Shown here: positions 44,830 to 53,800 of the stretch, in pieces
How positions within the stretch are numbered: the first letter of the stretch is position 1
Layout of the letters: each line of letters opens with the position of its first letter
Origin: Candidatus Latescibacterota bacterium
GTDB lineage: Bacteria; Latescibacterota; UBA2968; UBA8231
Length of the DNA stretch: 64,000 nt
Reading direction: 5' to 3'
NCBI GenBank assembly: GCA_022826515.1
Contig: JAJDUT010000022.1
Span: forward strand, 1-64,000
Program-made: the position numbers and the translations under genes
The notes under the pieces: model-generated
What the model saw: the letters and a program-made list of their open reading frames with translations, nothing else
Told to the model about the DNA's origin: nothing
Databases searched by the model: none

Positions 44830-45933
44830 TCACTCTAGATAGCCTAGCAGCCGCAGCCGCTGCTCCAACACCTCGCGGTCGGTAGCTGCGGCAAACCCCG
44901 CTTGTACATAGCTGGAATCCGCTCGGAGTGCCTCGTACGCTTGGTGGTATGGGCGCGTGTCCAGTGCTGCGAGCGGCTGCTCGCTAAACGTTTCGGTCAA
45001 GGTCTCGCGCTGGGTCGATTGGTCGCAGGTGAATTTGGCACTGGCATTGAAGAAGGACCATTGGCGGCCTTGTTGCGCGGCCGGACCAGGGTCGATTTCG
45101 GCCAAGTAGTACTCGGGTGAGGTAGGGGTGCGGATGTCGCAGGCAAAGCCGCGGTAGCAGTGATCTAACTCCAACAGGAACAGGAAAGTAGGGAAAAGAT
45201 CTACGAGGGAAATTAACTTGCGCCCGACAGATTCTTCCGAGGGAAGTCGGTAGTACAGAGGCACCCTCAGCACGTCGTTGCACAAGGTCTGGCCGTGATA
45301 GGGTTCGTCGTCCCGCCAGCTTTGGCCGTGGTCGCTGATGATGAAAACGGCCCACGCGCTCAAGTCCAAGTTGGCCAACAGCCGGGCGATGTGCCGCTCA
45401 AAGAGCTGTTCAATGGCAGCGCGATAACGCGCCTGTACCTCGCCGATGCGTCCATCCGCAAGCAACCGACCCACTTCTCCAAAGGCCAGCCCATCTGCGG
45501 CACCGTAAGGGGGATGAACGCTCCAGTAGTGAATAAAGAGAACGGTCGGCTCGCGGCGTTGCAGCCAGCCGGTGAGTTGCTCGTCGGTAGGCAGGGGGGC
45601 GATGTGGTCGGCGTAGCTCAGGCCGGTGAAAATGTCTGGGGCCTCTGAGAACGCGCCGACTGCATAGCCCGCTATGCGGCAGAGGTCGAAAAGGTCGGCA
45701 ACGCCCTGTCGCATAGCGGGGGAGTGCTGGCCTTCGATGCCGTGTTCAAACGGGTATAGCCCGGTAAAGAGCGAGGTGTGGACCGGGCGAGTCGCCGAAG
45801 AGACCGAAAAGCAGTGCTGGCAGAGGTGAAAATCGCGCGTCAAGTCGGAAAATCGGGGCGCGTGCACGGTTGCACTGACCCCGGGGGCAAAATCCAAGCG
45901 CAGGCTATCGACCGAAATCAACAGCAGGTTCAT
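44830..45933 (-). CDS. Sulfatase/phosphodiesterase-superfamily protein
   Basis: This 367-aa protein of the alkaline phosphatase/sulfatase superfamily begins LLLISVDSLRLD (metal-binding Asp9) and has SVSSATRPVHTSLFTGLYP, HGIEG and FIISDHGQSW with late metal ligands. The nucleophile position has SATRP rather than the C/S-x-P-x-R formylglycine motif, so it is probably not a classical arylsulfatase and may be a phosphodiesterase or phosphatase. No signal peptide is visible, so it looks cytoplasmic. It starts one base after the HU stop and is the last gene of the murQ operon. Confidence 0.82.
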   Translation of the reverse strand: MNLLLISVDSLRLDFAPGVSATVHAPRFSDLTRDFHLCQHCFSVSSATRPVHTSLFTGLYPFEHGIEGQHSPAMRQGVADLFDLCRIAGYAVGAFSEAPDIFTGLSYADHIAPLPTDEQLTGWLQRREPTVLFIHYWSVHPPYGAADGLAFGEVGRLLADGRIGEVQARYRAAIEQLFERHIARLLANLDLSAWAVFIISDHGQSWRDDEPYHGQTLCNDVLRVPLYYRLPSEESVGRKLISLVDLFPTFLFLLELDHCYRGFACDIRTPTSPEYYLAEIDPGPAAQQGRQWSFFNASAKFTCDQSTQRETLTETFSEQPLAALDTRPYHQAYEALRADSSYVQAGFAAATDREVLEQRLRLLGYLE

Positions 45934-45934
45934 G

Positions 45935-46213
45935 TTAGCGCTGGACGATTCTGCTCTTTACGGCATTGGAGGGTTTGAAGGTTGGGGTTTTGCGCTTGGG
46001 GATTGCGATGGTCGCGCCGGCTTTGGGGTTGCGGCCAGTGCGCGGTGCGCGCTCCACGACCTTGAAGGTGCCAAAGCCGCGGATTTCGACGTGGTCGTCC
46101 TTTTCCAATGCTTGGGCTACAGCTTCGATGAAGCCCTCGATAACGGCCGTGGTATCTACTTGGGATAGGCCCGTACTCTGGGCTAGCTGCCGGGCGATTT
46201 CAGCTTTAGTCAT
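45935..46213 (-). CDS. hup: HU-family DNA-binding protein
   Basis: This 92-aa HU/IHF-type protein begins MTKAEIARQLAQSTGLS and has the DNA-arm region GFGTFKVVERAPRTGRNPKAG with the conserved GRNP and an arm Pro. It bends DNA as a dimer. Unusually it lies between an amino-acid enzyme gene and a sulfatase-like gene on the same strand, with gaps of 28 and 1 bp, so it appears to be cotranscribed with metabolic genes. Confidence 0.93.
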   Translation of the reverse strand: MTKAEIARQLAQSTGLSQVDTTAVIEGFIEAVAQALEKDDHVEIRGFGTFKVVERAPRTGRNPKAGATIAIPKRKTPTFKPSNAVKSRIVQR

Positions 46214-46241
46214 CTGCTTTCTCCGTTGCTATTACTCGGCG

Positions 46242-47339
46242 TCAGCGCAAAAGGCCCCGCGCCGAGATGTCCCATATTTTCTCCACGCGTCCCTTGCGGA
46301 CGGCGACGAAGTAATTGTGCAAAAAGGTCGTCGAATCGGAATAACCGACGAGCAATTCGATCCGCTCGCCCAAGGCCGGGCCTGCCTGCCCCTCTGCGAT
46401 GTCGAAGATGCCGTGTTCAGCAGACAGGCCGCGCAAGCGCAAATCGCTGCGGCCCAGCACCTCCGGCGGCTGGTGGCTGGACGACAGCGTCTTAAAGCCA
46501 GCATCGACAACGACCCGGTCAGCCGCGCGGCTGGTTACTGTGGTGAGTACCGTCAGGGCGGGGGTGAGGGATTCGACGTGACATTTCCGGCGATACATGG
46601 CGTCCATGAACACGCCGCCGCCAGCTTGGAGTTCAGTGACTCCCTCGTGGAGGGCACTGAGCTCGTATGAACCCGTGCCGCCGGCGCTGACGATCTCTAC
46701 CTGTAGTCCATTGTTTTCCAATAAGTTGCGCGATTCTACTAATATATCTAGTGCTTGGTAACAGGCCTTTTTCTTGGCTTGGAGTGGCCAGCAGTCGAGC
46801 ACGTGGCCCTCGTAGCCCATCAGGCCCTTGAACGCCAGCCCAGGTTGGGCGTTAATGGCCTTGGACAAGGCGAGAAGAGGGAGGCCAGGCTCCACGCCAA
46901 CCCGCTTCATACCAATGTCGATCTCCACGACCACGGGGCTGCGGACGCCCTCGGCGGTGGCTGCGGCGGCCATCGGTTCGACGACGGCGATATTATCGAC
47001 TGCGGCAATGACTTCGGCTCGGTGTTGCAGGCGAGCTAGGGCCGCGAATTTCACCGGGCTGACGATCTGATTGGCCAGCAGGATGGAGGATACGCCATGT
47101 GCGACCATCCACTCGGCTTCGCTCAATTTGGCGCAAGTAATGCCGCAGGCTCCGTTGGCCAGTTCGATGTGGGCTATGGCCGGGGATTTGTGTGCCTTGC
47201 TGTGGGGCCGCCATTCCTTGCCGTTGTCGCGGCAATACGCAGCCATGTGCTGCACATTGGATTCAAAGCGGTCGAGATCAAGTAGCAGTACCGGGGTTTC
47301 TAAATCGCCAATTGCTTGGCCTGGTATGGGTTCATTCAC
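46242..47339 (-). CDS. DSD1-family PLP enzyme (D-threonine aldolase / D-serine dehydratase-like)
   Basis: This 365-aa fold-type III PLP protein begins LETPVLLLDLDRFESNV and has the PLP lysine in RPHSKAHK (Lys48). It also has IDIGMKRVGVEPG and SAGGTGSYE for phosphate binding. Metal-dependent family members carry a His-Cys-Asp (PxHCDPT) near the C-terminus; here the site reads VGYSDSTT, so the His is Tyr. Substrates of the family are D-threonine, D-serine or 3-hydroxyaspartate. The ATG overlaps the stop of the aldo/keto reductase gene by 4 bp. Confidence 0.84.
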   Translation of the reverse strand: MNEPIPGQAIGDLETPVLLLDLDRFESNVQHMAAYCRDNGKEWRPHSKAHKSPAIAHIELANGACGITCAKLSEAEWMVAHGVSSILLANQIVSPVKFAALARLQHRAEVIAAVDNIAVVEPMAAAATAEGVRSPVVVEIDIGMKRVGVEPGLPLLALSKAINAQPGLAFKGLMGYEGHVLDCWPLQAKKKACYQALDILVESRNLLENNGLQVEIVSAGGTGSYELSALHEGVTELQAGGGVFMDAMYRRKCHVESLTPALTVLTTVTSRAADRVVVDAGFKTLSSSHQPPEVLGRSDLRLRGLSAEHGIFDIAEGQAGPALGERIELLVGYSDSTTFLHNYFVAVRKGRVEKIWDISARGLLR

Positions 47340-48280
47340 GGCGTAGATAACCTCCAGTTGCCGGGGTTGAGTAAGGCTGAATCCGCGACCTCGATTGCGC
47401 GCACGGCTGCTACTAGATCGGGCGGTAGAGGACCGGCCTCGACTGCGCGGATATTGGCTTCGAGTTCGGAGACGTTCGTGGTGCCGAAAATAGCTGAATG
47501 AGCGCCGGAAGCAAAGACGGCAAAGCGCAAAGCCAGTTCGGCCAGTTCTATGCCTGCGTCCTGCGCTAGCCTCAGCAGGGGGGCGACCAACGGGGACAGA
47601 TCAGCAAGCGAGGTCGGGAGCGAGTCGAGCCGATGCGACAGGACGCCTTGAAGGAAGATCGAGCGCAGGATGACGCCCGTACCCTGTGCTTGGGCGCGGG
47701 GGATTACCTTGCGTTCCATCCGGCGGTCGAGCGCGCTATACGGTATCTGCATCGAGCAAATTAGCTCAGGATGATCTAAGGCGTCGAGCGGAGCCTTTTC
47801 GCCGTACGTGGTAACGCCCCAATAGCGCACCCAGCCGCGTTGGCAATACTGCGCTAATAGGTCCAGCAGTTCCGGGGTTGCAAAGCGCGTGTCGAGGCTG
47901 TGTAGTTGCACGAGGTCGAGTACATCGACGTCGAGCCTTTGCAAGCTCTGGCTCAGCGCCTGCTCGACGGACTGACGCAGTGCCTGCCTGGTCAACAGCC
48001 CTGCGTTATCGGGATCTCGGATGGAGAGTTTGGTGGCAATCACGGGCTGACAGGTCAGCCCAGCACACGCACGGCCCACGAGACTTTCACTGCGGCCGTA
48101 CTCTGCGGCCGTGTCGATGTAGTTGATGCCCAACTCCAAGGCGCACCGGATCAACTTAATCACGCGGTCATCCGGCGGCGGCGGCTGTTGGTCCCAGCCA
48201 TATGCTATGCCCAATTGCACGGTGCCAAGTCCCAAGACCGACAGGCGCAAGTTCGTGCGGCCTAGGTTTGCGTATTGCAA
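47336..48280 (-). CDS. Aldo/keto reductase
   Basis: This 314-aa NADP-dependent oxidoreductase is a TIM barrel. The catalytic tetrad is visible: Asp and Tyr in YIDTAAEYG, Lys in VIATKLS and His in LDLVQLHSLD. The C-terminal cofactor segment is SAIFGTTNVSELEANI. The substrate is unknown. TTG at 48280 is chosen because GGAG lies seven bases upstream and the protein then starts YANLGRTNLRLSVLGLGT as the family does. It overlaps the murQ end by 19 bp. Confidence 0.88.
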   Translation of the reverse strand: MQYANLGRTNLRLSVLGLGTVQLGIAYGWDQQPPPPDDRVIKLIRCALELGINYIDTAAEYGRSESLVGRACAGLTCQPVIATKLSIRDPDNAGLLTRQALRQSVEQALSQSLQRLDVDVLDLVQLHSLDTRFATPELLDLLAQYCQRGWVRYWGVTTYGEKAPLDALDHPELICSMQIPYSALDRRMERKVIPRAQAQGTGVILRSIFLQGVLSHRLDSLPTSLADLSPLVAPLLRLAQDAGIELAELALRFAVFASGAHSAIFGTTNVSELEANIRAVEAGPLPPDLVAAVRAIEVADSALLNPGNWRLSTP

Positions 48281-49188
48281 GGGGATGCTCCAGTGGCGAG
48301 GGTGGCGGCCTTGACGCTCCCGCCGCAGGTGTCGAGAAGATGCTGTGCTTGGGCGCGATCTAGTTGGCACAACTCCATGACCAGCGCCAGTTTCAAACCT
48401 CCTTCAGCCGCTTGCAGCCGGGCGGCGGCCACTTGCGGCGAGGCCCCGGTCAGCGTCGCAAATATGCGCTCAGCGCGGTCGCGCAGCTTGGCATTGGTGG
48501 GTTGGAGATCGACCATGAGGTTGCCGTAGGTCTTGCCCAATTTCACCATTGCGCCGGTGCTAATCATGTTGAGCACCAGCTTGGTCGCTGTTCCAGCCTT
48601 CATCCGCGTCGATCCAGTAATGACTTCCGGGCCGACCTCGGGAACGATCTTGATGGACGCGGCAACGGACTCGGCAGCTGTGGGGCTACACGTAAAAAAG
48701 ATGGTCGGACAACCCCGCTGCGCTGCGTACTCCATGCCGCTGATAACGAAAGGGGTTACGCCGCTGGCGGCAATGCCCATGACCACATCGGCTGATCCTA
48801 ACCCTCGCTGTGCCAATTCGTTGGGCGCGGCCTCGCGGTCGTCCTCCGCGCCTTCTACGGATTGGCGCAGGGCTACTGGTCCACCGGCGATTAGGCCCTG
48901 CACCAACCGGGGATTTGTGCCAAAGGTGGGAGGGCATTCAGCCGCATCCAGTACGCCGAGCCGACCGCTGGTACCCGCACCGAGGTAGAACAGGCGGCCT
49001 CCGTTCCCAAGCTGGCTGGCCACCAAGTCAACCGCCTCGGCGATGGGAGCCAATTGCGTGGCGACTGCGGCTGGCACGAGGGCGTCTTCTCGATTGATGA
49101 TCGCCAGCATCTCTAGCGTCGAGACCTCGTCGATGTATTCAGTGGCTGGATTGCGCTGCTCGGTTTGCAGTTTGGACCAGTTGCCCAT
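48262..49188 (-). CDS. murQ: N-acetylmuramic acid 6-phosphate etherase
   Basis: This 308-aa SIS-domain lyase cleaves MurNAc-6-phosphate to GlcNAc-6-phosphate and D-lactate in cell-wall recycling. It has QTEQRNPATEYIDEVS at the start, FYLGAGTSGRLGVLDAAECPPTFG with the catalytic Glu, and GSTRMKAGTATKLVLNMIST. Length and motifs are canonical. It is the first gene of the operon and divergent from valS. No murK, anmK or amgK kinase is seen nearby. ATG at 49188; the longer frame is rejected. Confidence 0.95.
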   Translation of the reverse strand: MGNWSKLQTEQRNPATEYIDEVSTLEMLAIINREDALVPAAVATQLAPIAEAVDLVASQLGNGGRLFYLGAGTSGRLGVLDAAECPPTFGTNPRLVQGLIAGGPVALRQSVEGAEDDREAAPNELAQRGLGSADVVMGIAASGVTPFVISGMEYAAQRGCPTIFFTCSPTAAESVAASIKIVPEVGPEVITGSTRMKAGTATKLVLNMISTGAMVKLGKTYGNLMVDLQPTNAKLRDRAERIFATLTGASPQVAAARLQAAEGGLKLALVMELCQLDRAQAQHLLDTCGGSVKAATLATGASPCNTQT

Positions 49189-49255
49189 ATAAAATTGCCT
49201 AGCACAGATAAAATGAACTAGACACAAAATAGACATCCGCGCGCGGCGAGCAAAA

Positions 49256-49283
49256 TTGTCAGGTCAGAGGAAAGGGTTATATT
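49256..49283 (+). promoter_or_regulatory. Candidate promoter for valS
   Basis: TTGTCA (49256-49261) and TATATT (49278-49283) are separated by 16 bp in the 138-bp gap between divergent murQ and valS, about 44 bp before the valS ATG. Confidence 0.5.
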
Positions 49284-49326
49284 TTTATTTTAACCTTCAT
49301 ATTAAACACAAGGATAAAGACGCGGC

Positions 49327-52086
49327 ATGACGGAAGAATTGGCCAAGACGTACGATCCAGTGGCGATTGAAAAAAAATGGTACGATTTCTGGGAGGAAAA
49401 CGGCTATTTTAACGCGGGGATCAACCCAGATAAGCCCCCTTACAGCATAGCAATTCCCCCGCCGAATGTGACGGGCGAGTTGCACATGGGCCATGCGATT
49501 CAACACGCCATCCACGACTTGGTGGTGCGGTGGAAGCGGATGCAGGGCTTTGAGACGCTCTGTCTGCCGGGCACGGATCACGCGGGTATTGCCACCCAGA
49601 TGAAGGTCGAGCAGGAGCTTTTAGAGGTCGAGGGTAAGAATCGCTACGACTTGGGGCGCGACGCCATGCTCGACCGGATTTGGCAGTGGAAAAAAAAATA
49701 CGGGGACGCCATCTACCACCAGTTGCGCCAACTTGGGGCCAGCTACGATTGGCGCTGGGAGCGATTCACGCTCGACGAGGAGTACGTCGAGGCCGTATTG
49801 CAGGCTTTCGAGCATTTTGCCGAAAAAGGGTGGATTTACCGCGGCACCCGCATGATCAACTGGTGTCCACAGTGCCGCACGGTCATTTCCGACCTAGAGA
49901 CCGAAGAGCGCGAGGTCGTCGGCCACTTGTGGCACATTCGCTACCCGGTCCAAGGGGGTGCCCGGCAAGTCGTGGTCGCGACCACTCGGCCGGAGACCAT
50001 GCTGGGGGACACAGCCGTGGCCGTCCACCCCAACGACGACCGCTGGCGCGAGGCCATTGGTCTGCAAGTCGAACTGCCGCTGACAGGTAGAGTTATTCCC
50101 ATCGTAGCCGATGAATACGCCGATCCCGAACTGGGCAGCGGGGCGGTCAAGGTGACCCCCGCCCATGATCCCAACGACTACGAGCTAGGCTTGCGCCACG
50201 ACCTAGCGCAAATCCAAGTCATTGGCTTTGACGGGGTTATGACTGAGGCGGCCGGCCGCTTCGCGGGATTAGATCGCTACGCGGCTCGCGAGGCCGTCGT
50301 GGCTGCGTTGGAAGCCGAGGGGCTGCTGAAAAAAATAGAAGATCACGAACACGCCGTACCGCACCACGACAAGTGCGGCACGGTCGTCGAACCCCTGCCG
50401 ATGGAGCAGTGGTTTATGAACATGAAGGAGATCGCGGCCAAGGTGCGGCCCGTGCTCGTGCAGCAGGATATTCAATACGTGCCCGACCGCTTTCGCCACT
50501 ATGCCATCGAGTGGTTGGATCAAATACGCGATTGGGCCTTGTCGCGGCAGATCTGGTGGGGGCATCGCATTCCCGCTTGGTATTGCACCCATTGCAGCGC
50601 CGAGGGGTTGAGCGTCATAGGCAACCTGGACCGGGAGCAAGCCCTGCGCGAGGGCAACTTCAGGGTTTCGGTGGCGGCCGGGGCCAAGCCCGTGGTTAGT
50701 GTGGCTGAGCCGGACGCCTGCTCCGAATGCGGTCGCCAAGATTGGGTGCAAGACCCAGACGTGCTCGACACGTGGTTTTCTTCCGCCTTGTGGCCCTTTG
50801 CCACCCTCGGTTGGCCGCAGCGTAGCGACGCGCTGGAGTACTTTTATCCCACGGATTTGATGATCACGGCCCGCGACATTCTCTATCTGTGGGTTTTGCG
50901 GATGGCCATGACCTCGCTAGAGTTCGTAGAGCAGATTCCCTTTAAGACGGTGCTGGTTCACCCGACTATTCTGACTCAAGATGGCCGCCGCATGAGCAAG
51001 AGCTTGGGCACGGGCCTCAATCCGCTCGACTTGGTCGCGCACTACGGCGCGGATGCGACGCGCTACTGTCTGTTGGCGCAGGCCGGAGCCGTCCAAGATG
51101 TGCGCTTCGATGCCGAGGTCAAAAACAACCAAGTGCAGGCTTCGGCCAGCGCGGAGGCCGGCCGCAACTTTGGCAACAAGCTGTGGAATGCGACCCGCTT
51201 CGTACTGATGAACATCGACGGATACGAGCTAGGCCCCGGCGAGCGGAGCGAATTGGCCGACCGCTGGATCTGGAGCCGGTTGCAAGTGGCCGTGCGCGAG
51301 ATGACCGAGGCCATGCAATCCTATCGTTTCAGCGACCTGACGCGGGCGATCTACGACTTCGTCTGGCGCGATTATTGCGACTGGTACCTCGAATTGGCCA
51401 AGGTGCGCTTGCAGGGCGGTGATCCCCAAGCGCGGCGCGCAGCCCAAGAGCATCTCGTACGCGTGCTAGAAACTGCCCTGCGGCTGTTGCACCCCATTAT
51501 GCCCTTTATCACCGAGACCTTGTGGCAGGCTTTGCCCCACGGCTCGTCGATTAATAGCATCATGATCGCGGATTGGCCGGAGTGCGATCCTGCGCTAGTA
51601 GACCAGGAGGCCGAAGCGCAAATGCAGTGTCTGCAAGAGGTGGTGACCGGGGTGCGGATCATTCGCGGCGAGATGAACGTTCCTCCGGGCCGCAAAGTCG
51701 AGGTCTTGATTTCGGCTGTCTCGGACGAGGTCGAACAAACCCTGCGCCAAGCCATTCCCTACATCTCGCTGTTGACCCGGGCCGAATCCGTGCAAGTCGG
51801 CCAAAGACTCGTCCGACCACCAGCTTCGGGTAGCGCGATGACGGCTGCGGCCGAAATTTTCGTGCCCTTAGAGGGATTGATCGATCTAGATGCAGAACGG
51901 CAGCGTCTCAAAAGGGAAATTCAAAAGATGGACGGCTTGCTCAAGGGGCTAGACGCCAAACTGGCCAATGACCGCTTCCTGACCAAAGCCCCGCCCGAAA
52001 TCGTCGCACAGGAGCGCCAACGCCAAGCCGAATACCGCGCCACCCAGGAGAAGCTAAGCGCCAGCCTCAAGCTCGTCGAAGCCTAG
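49327..52086 (+). CDS. valS: Valyl-tRNA synthetase
   Basis: This 919-aa class I synthetase has the HIGH motif as HMGH within PPPNVTGELHMGHAI and a CP1 editing domain (TTRPETMLGDTAVAVHP). The KMSKS motif is RRMSKSLG, with Arg in the first position. It ends with a coiled-coil tRNA-binding arm (LDAERQRLKREIQKMDGLLK). Length is normal. It is followed by rqcH without any gap, so both may be cotranscribed. Confidence 0.97.
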   Translation: MTEELAKTYDPVAIEKKWYDFWEENGYFNAGINPDKPPYSIAIPPPNVTGELHMGHAIQHAIHDLVVRWKRMQGFETLCLPGTDHAGIATQMKVEQELLEVEGKNRYDLGRDAMLDRIWQWKKKYGDAIYHQLRQLGASYDWRWERFTLDEEYVEAVLQAFEHFAEKGWIYRGTRMINWCPQCRTVISDLETEEREVVGHLWHIRYPVQGGARQVVVATTRPETMLGDTAVAVHPNDDRWREAIGLQVELPLTGRVIPIVADEYADPELGSGAVKVTPAHDPNDYELGLRHDLAQIQVIGFDGVMTEAAGRFAGLDRYAAREAVVAALEAEGLLKKIEDHEHAVPHHDKCGTVVEPLPMEQWFMNMKEIAAKVRPVLVQQDIQYVPDRFRHYAIEWLDQIRDWALSRQIWWGHRIPAWYCTHCSAEGLSVIGNLDREQALREGNFRVSVAAGAKPVVSVAEPDACSECGRQDWVQDPDVLDTWFSSALWPFATLGWPQRSDALEYFYPTDLMITARDILYLWVLRMAMTSLEFVEQIPFKTVLVHPTILTQDGRRMSKSLGTGLNPLDLVAHYGADATRYCLLAQAGAVQDVRFDAEVKNNQVQASASAEAGRNFGNKLWNATRFVLMNIDGYELGPGERSELADRWIWSRLQVAVREMTEAMQSYRFSDLTRAIYDFVWRDYCDWYLELAKVRLQGGDPQARRAAQEHLVRVLETALRLLHPIMPFITETLWQALPHGSSINSIMIADWPECDPALVDQEAEAQMQCLQEVVTGVRIIRGEMNVPPGRKVEVLISAVSDEVEQTLRQAIPYISLLTRAESVQVGQRLVRPPASGSAMTAAAEIFVPLEGLIDLDAERQRLKREIQKMDGLLKGLDAKLANDRFLTKAPPEIVAQERQRQAEYRATQEKLSASLKLVEA

Positions 52087-53784
52087 ATGGCGTTTGATTA
52101 CTTTACCATTCAAGCTCTCGCACAGGAGCTACAGGGACGCCTGCAAGGGGCGGTCATCGAGCGGGCCTATGCTCAGCCTACGGAACTTGCCTTGGCGGTT
52201 GACGAAGGCGATTGGCTGTACGGTGTGAGTGGCCGAGAGGGCTTGCTCTGCCTGCGGCACGAGGCGTGGCCGCGATCTTGGCGGGCGGGCGACGGCCCGG
52301 AAAAGTACTTGGTGCGTGCGAGGATCGTGGCCGTGGAGGCCGAGCGCCGCGAGCGCATCTTGCGCTTGCATTTGGAGCGTCGAGACCGCGACGACCGCCC
52401 GAGCTTTGGCGTCTTAGTGTGCGAACTCATTCCCAACAAAGTGCGATTTGTTCTCCATCGCCAAGCTGATGACGAGATTTTGGGCTACTGGGGAACGGCC
52501 AAAGACAGGCCACCCGTAGGCAAGCCGTACCAGCCACCTGAGCCATCGGGCCGACTGCTGCCCGGCACGGACGAACTCAGCGCGTGGCGCGACCGGTTGG
52601 CGAGTGCAGATGTAGCCTTGGAAAAGGCGGCGAGGCGCTGGTTGGCCGGAGCGGATGCCTCAGTGGTGCGCGAGCTGATCTTCCGCAGTCATCGGGGTGG
52701 GGCGCTTCCTGCCAGCAGTATTGCTGACACAGGCGAACCGGCCACAGCCTTGTGGAACGCGGCCACAGAGGCGTACACCAGCGCGGTAACAGGCCAAAGC
52801 TACGTGTGGCAGGAGGCCGGCCGGTTTCACTTTTCCGCCCTTGAACCGCGCCGCTTGCAAGGGGCCTACGAGCAGTTTGATGTGGTCAGCCCAGGAATAT
52901 GGGCGGCGTGCCAACAGGAGCGGGCCCAGCGCCGGACACAGCAGGCGCAGCAACAAATCCGCCGACGGCTGAGCCAGACTCTGAAGAATGCTCGGCGACG
53001 CTTAGCTGCCATGCAAGTCGAATTCGAAGAGGCTGCGTGCGCCGAAGAATACAAGCGAAAGGGGCATGCGCTGTGGGCCAACATCGGGCAGCTATCCGGT
53101 CGGCCCGCGCAAGTAGAGTTGGCCGATCTCTTCGATTCCGAGGGACACTCGACTCTGCGTATTGATTTGGATGTAAACCGCAACTTGGCAGAGAACGCCG
53201 CATCCTATCTAAAGGCCGCGCAAAAATACGAGCGTCGCCAACAAGCCCTACCGCCTCGCCTCGCCGAGCTCAGGCGTCAGTGCGATCAATACGAGCATTG
53301 GATTAGTGCTGTAGATACCGGCACTTGGGAATCTAACGCCGCGCTACAAAACTGGTTGGAGAGCAAGGTGACAAGTACCGACAAAACGGCAAGCAAACAG
53401 CCCCAAGCCCATCCCCGGCGCTATAGAACCTCCACGGGGTGGTCGGTGTGGGCTGGGCGCAACAACAAGGAAAACGACGTGCTGACGCACAAAATGGCCG
53501 CCCAAAACGATCTGTGGTTTCATGCCCGGGGGTACGCAGGCTCGCACGTCGTCCTGCGGAGCGAGGGTCGCAAGGAAGCCCCCAGCAAACAGACTATTGA
53601 GGAAACTGCGGCCTTAGCTGCGTATTGGAGCAAGGGTAAAACGGCGAAAAAGGTCTCCGTGGCGTACACCTTGGTAAAACACGTCACCAAGCCGCGTGGC
53701 GGCGCACCTGGGCAGGCGCTGTTGCGCCGCGAGAAAACGATCATCGTGGAGCCGACTTTGTTAAAAAAAGAATCGGCCGAATAG
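52087..53784 (+). CDS. rqcH: RqcH/NFACT family ribosome quality control factor
   Basis: This 565-aa Rqc2/NEMF homologue recruits tRNA-Ala to stalled 50S subunits and adds C-terminal alanine tails. It has an NFACT-N region (MAFDYFTIQALAQELQGRL), a helix-hairpin-helix and long coiled coil in the middle (RRLSQTLKNARRRLAAMQVE), and a C-terminal NFACT-R domain (VWAGRNNKENDVLTHKMAAQ, DLWFHARGYAGSHVVLRS). With smpB elsewhere in the window, the cell appears to have both rescue routes. The ATG follows the valS stop directly. Confidence 0.93.
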   Translation: MAFDYFTIQALAQELQGRLQGAVIERAYAQPTELALAVDEGDWLYGVSGREGLLCLRHEAWPRSWRAGDGPEKYLVRARIVAVEAERRERILRLHLERRDRDDRPSFGVLVCELIPNKVRFVLHRQADDEILGYWGTAKDRPPVGKPYQPPEPSGRLLPGTDELSAWRDRLASADVALEKAARRWLAGADASVVRELIFRSHRGGALPASSIADTGEPATALWNAATEAYTSAVTGQSYVWQEAGRFHFSALEPRRLQGAYEQFDVVSPGIWAACQQERAQRRTQQAQQQIRRRLSQTLKNARRRLAAMQVEFEEAACAEEYKRKGHALWANIGQLSGRPAQVELADLFDSEGHSTLRIDLDVNRNLAENAASYLKAAQKYERRQQALPPRLAELRRQCDQYEHWISAVDTGTWESNAALQNWLESKVTSTDKTASKQPQAHPRRYRTSTGWSVWAGRNNKENDVLTHKMAAQNDLWFHARGYAGSHVVLRSEGRKEAPSKQTIEETAALAAYWSKGKTAKKVSVAYTLVKHVTKPRGGAPGQALLRREKTIIVEPTLLKKESAE

Positions 53785-53800
53785 TCGTATAATCAATTAT

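Noticed and set aside
44690..44836. Possible transposase remnant upstream of the sulfatase stop
   Set aside because: Short frames there contain a basic stretch (RRYGRHIVFKPW) that loosely suggests a transposase, but there is no start, no length and no flanking repeat.
49189..49326. T-box or other riboswitch upstream of valS
   Set aside because: The leader is short, AT-rich and has no T-box sequence, specifier loop or terminator/antiterminator pair.
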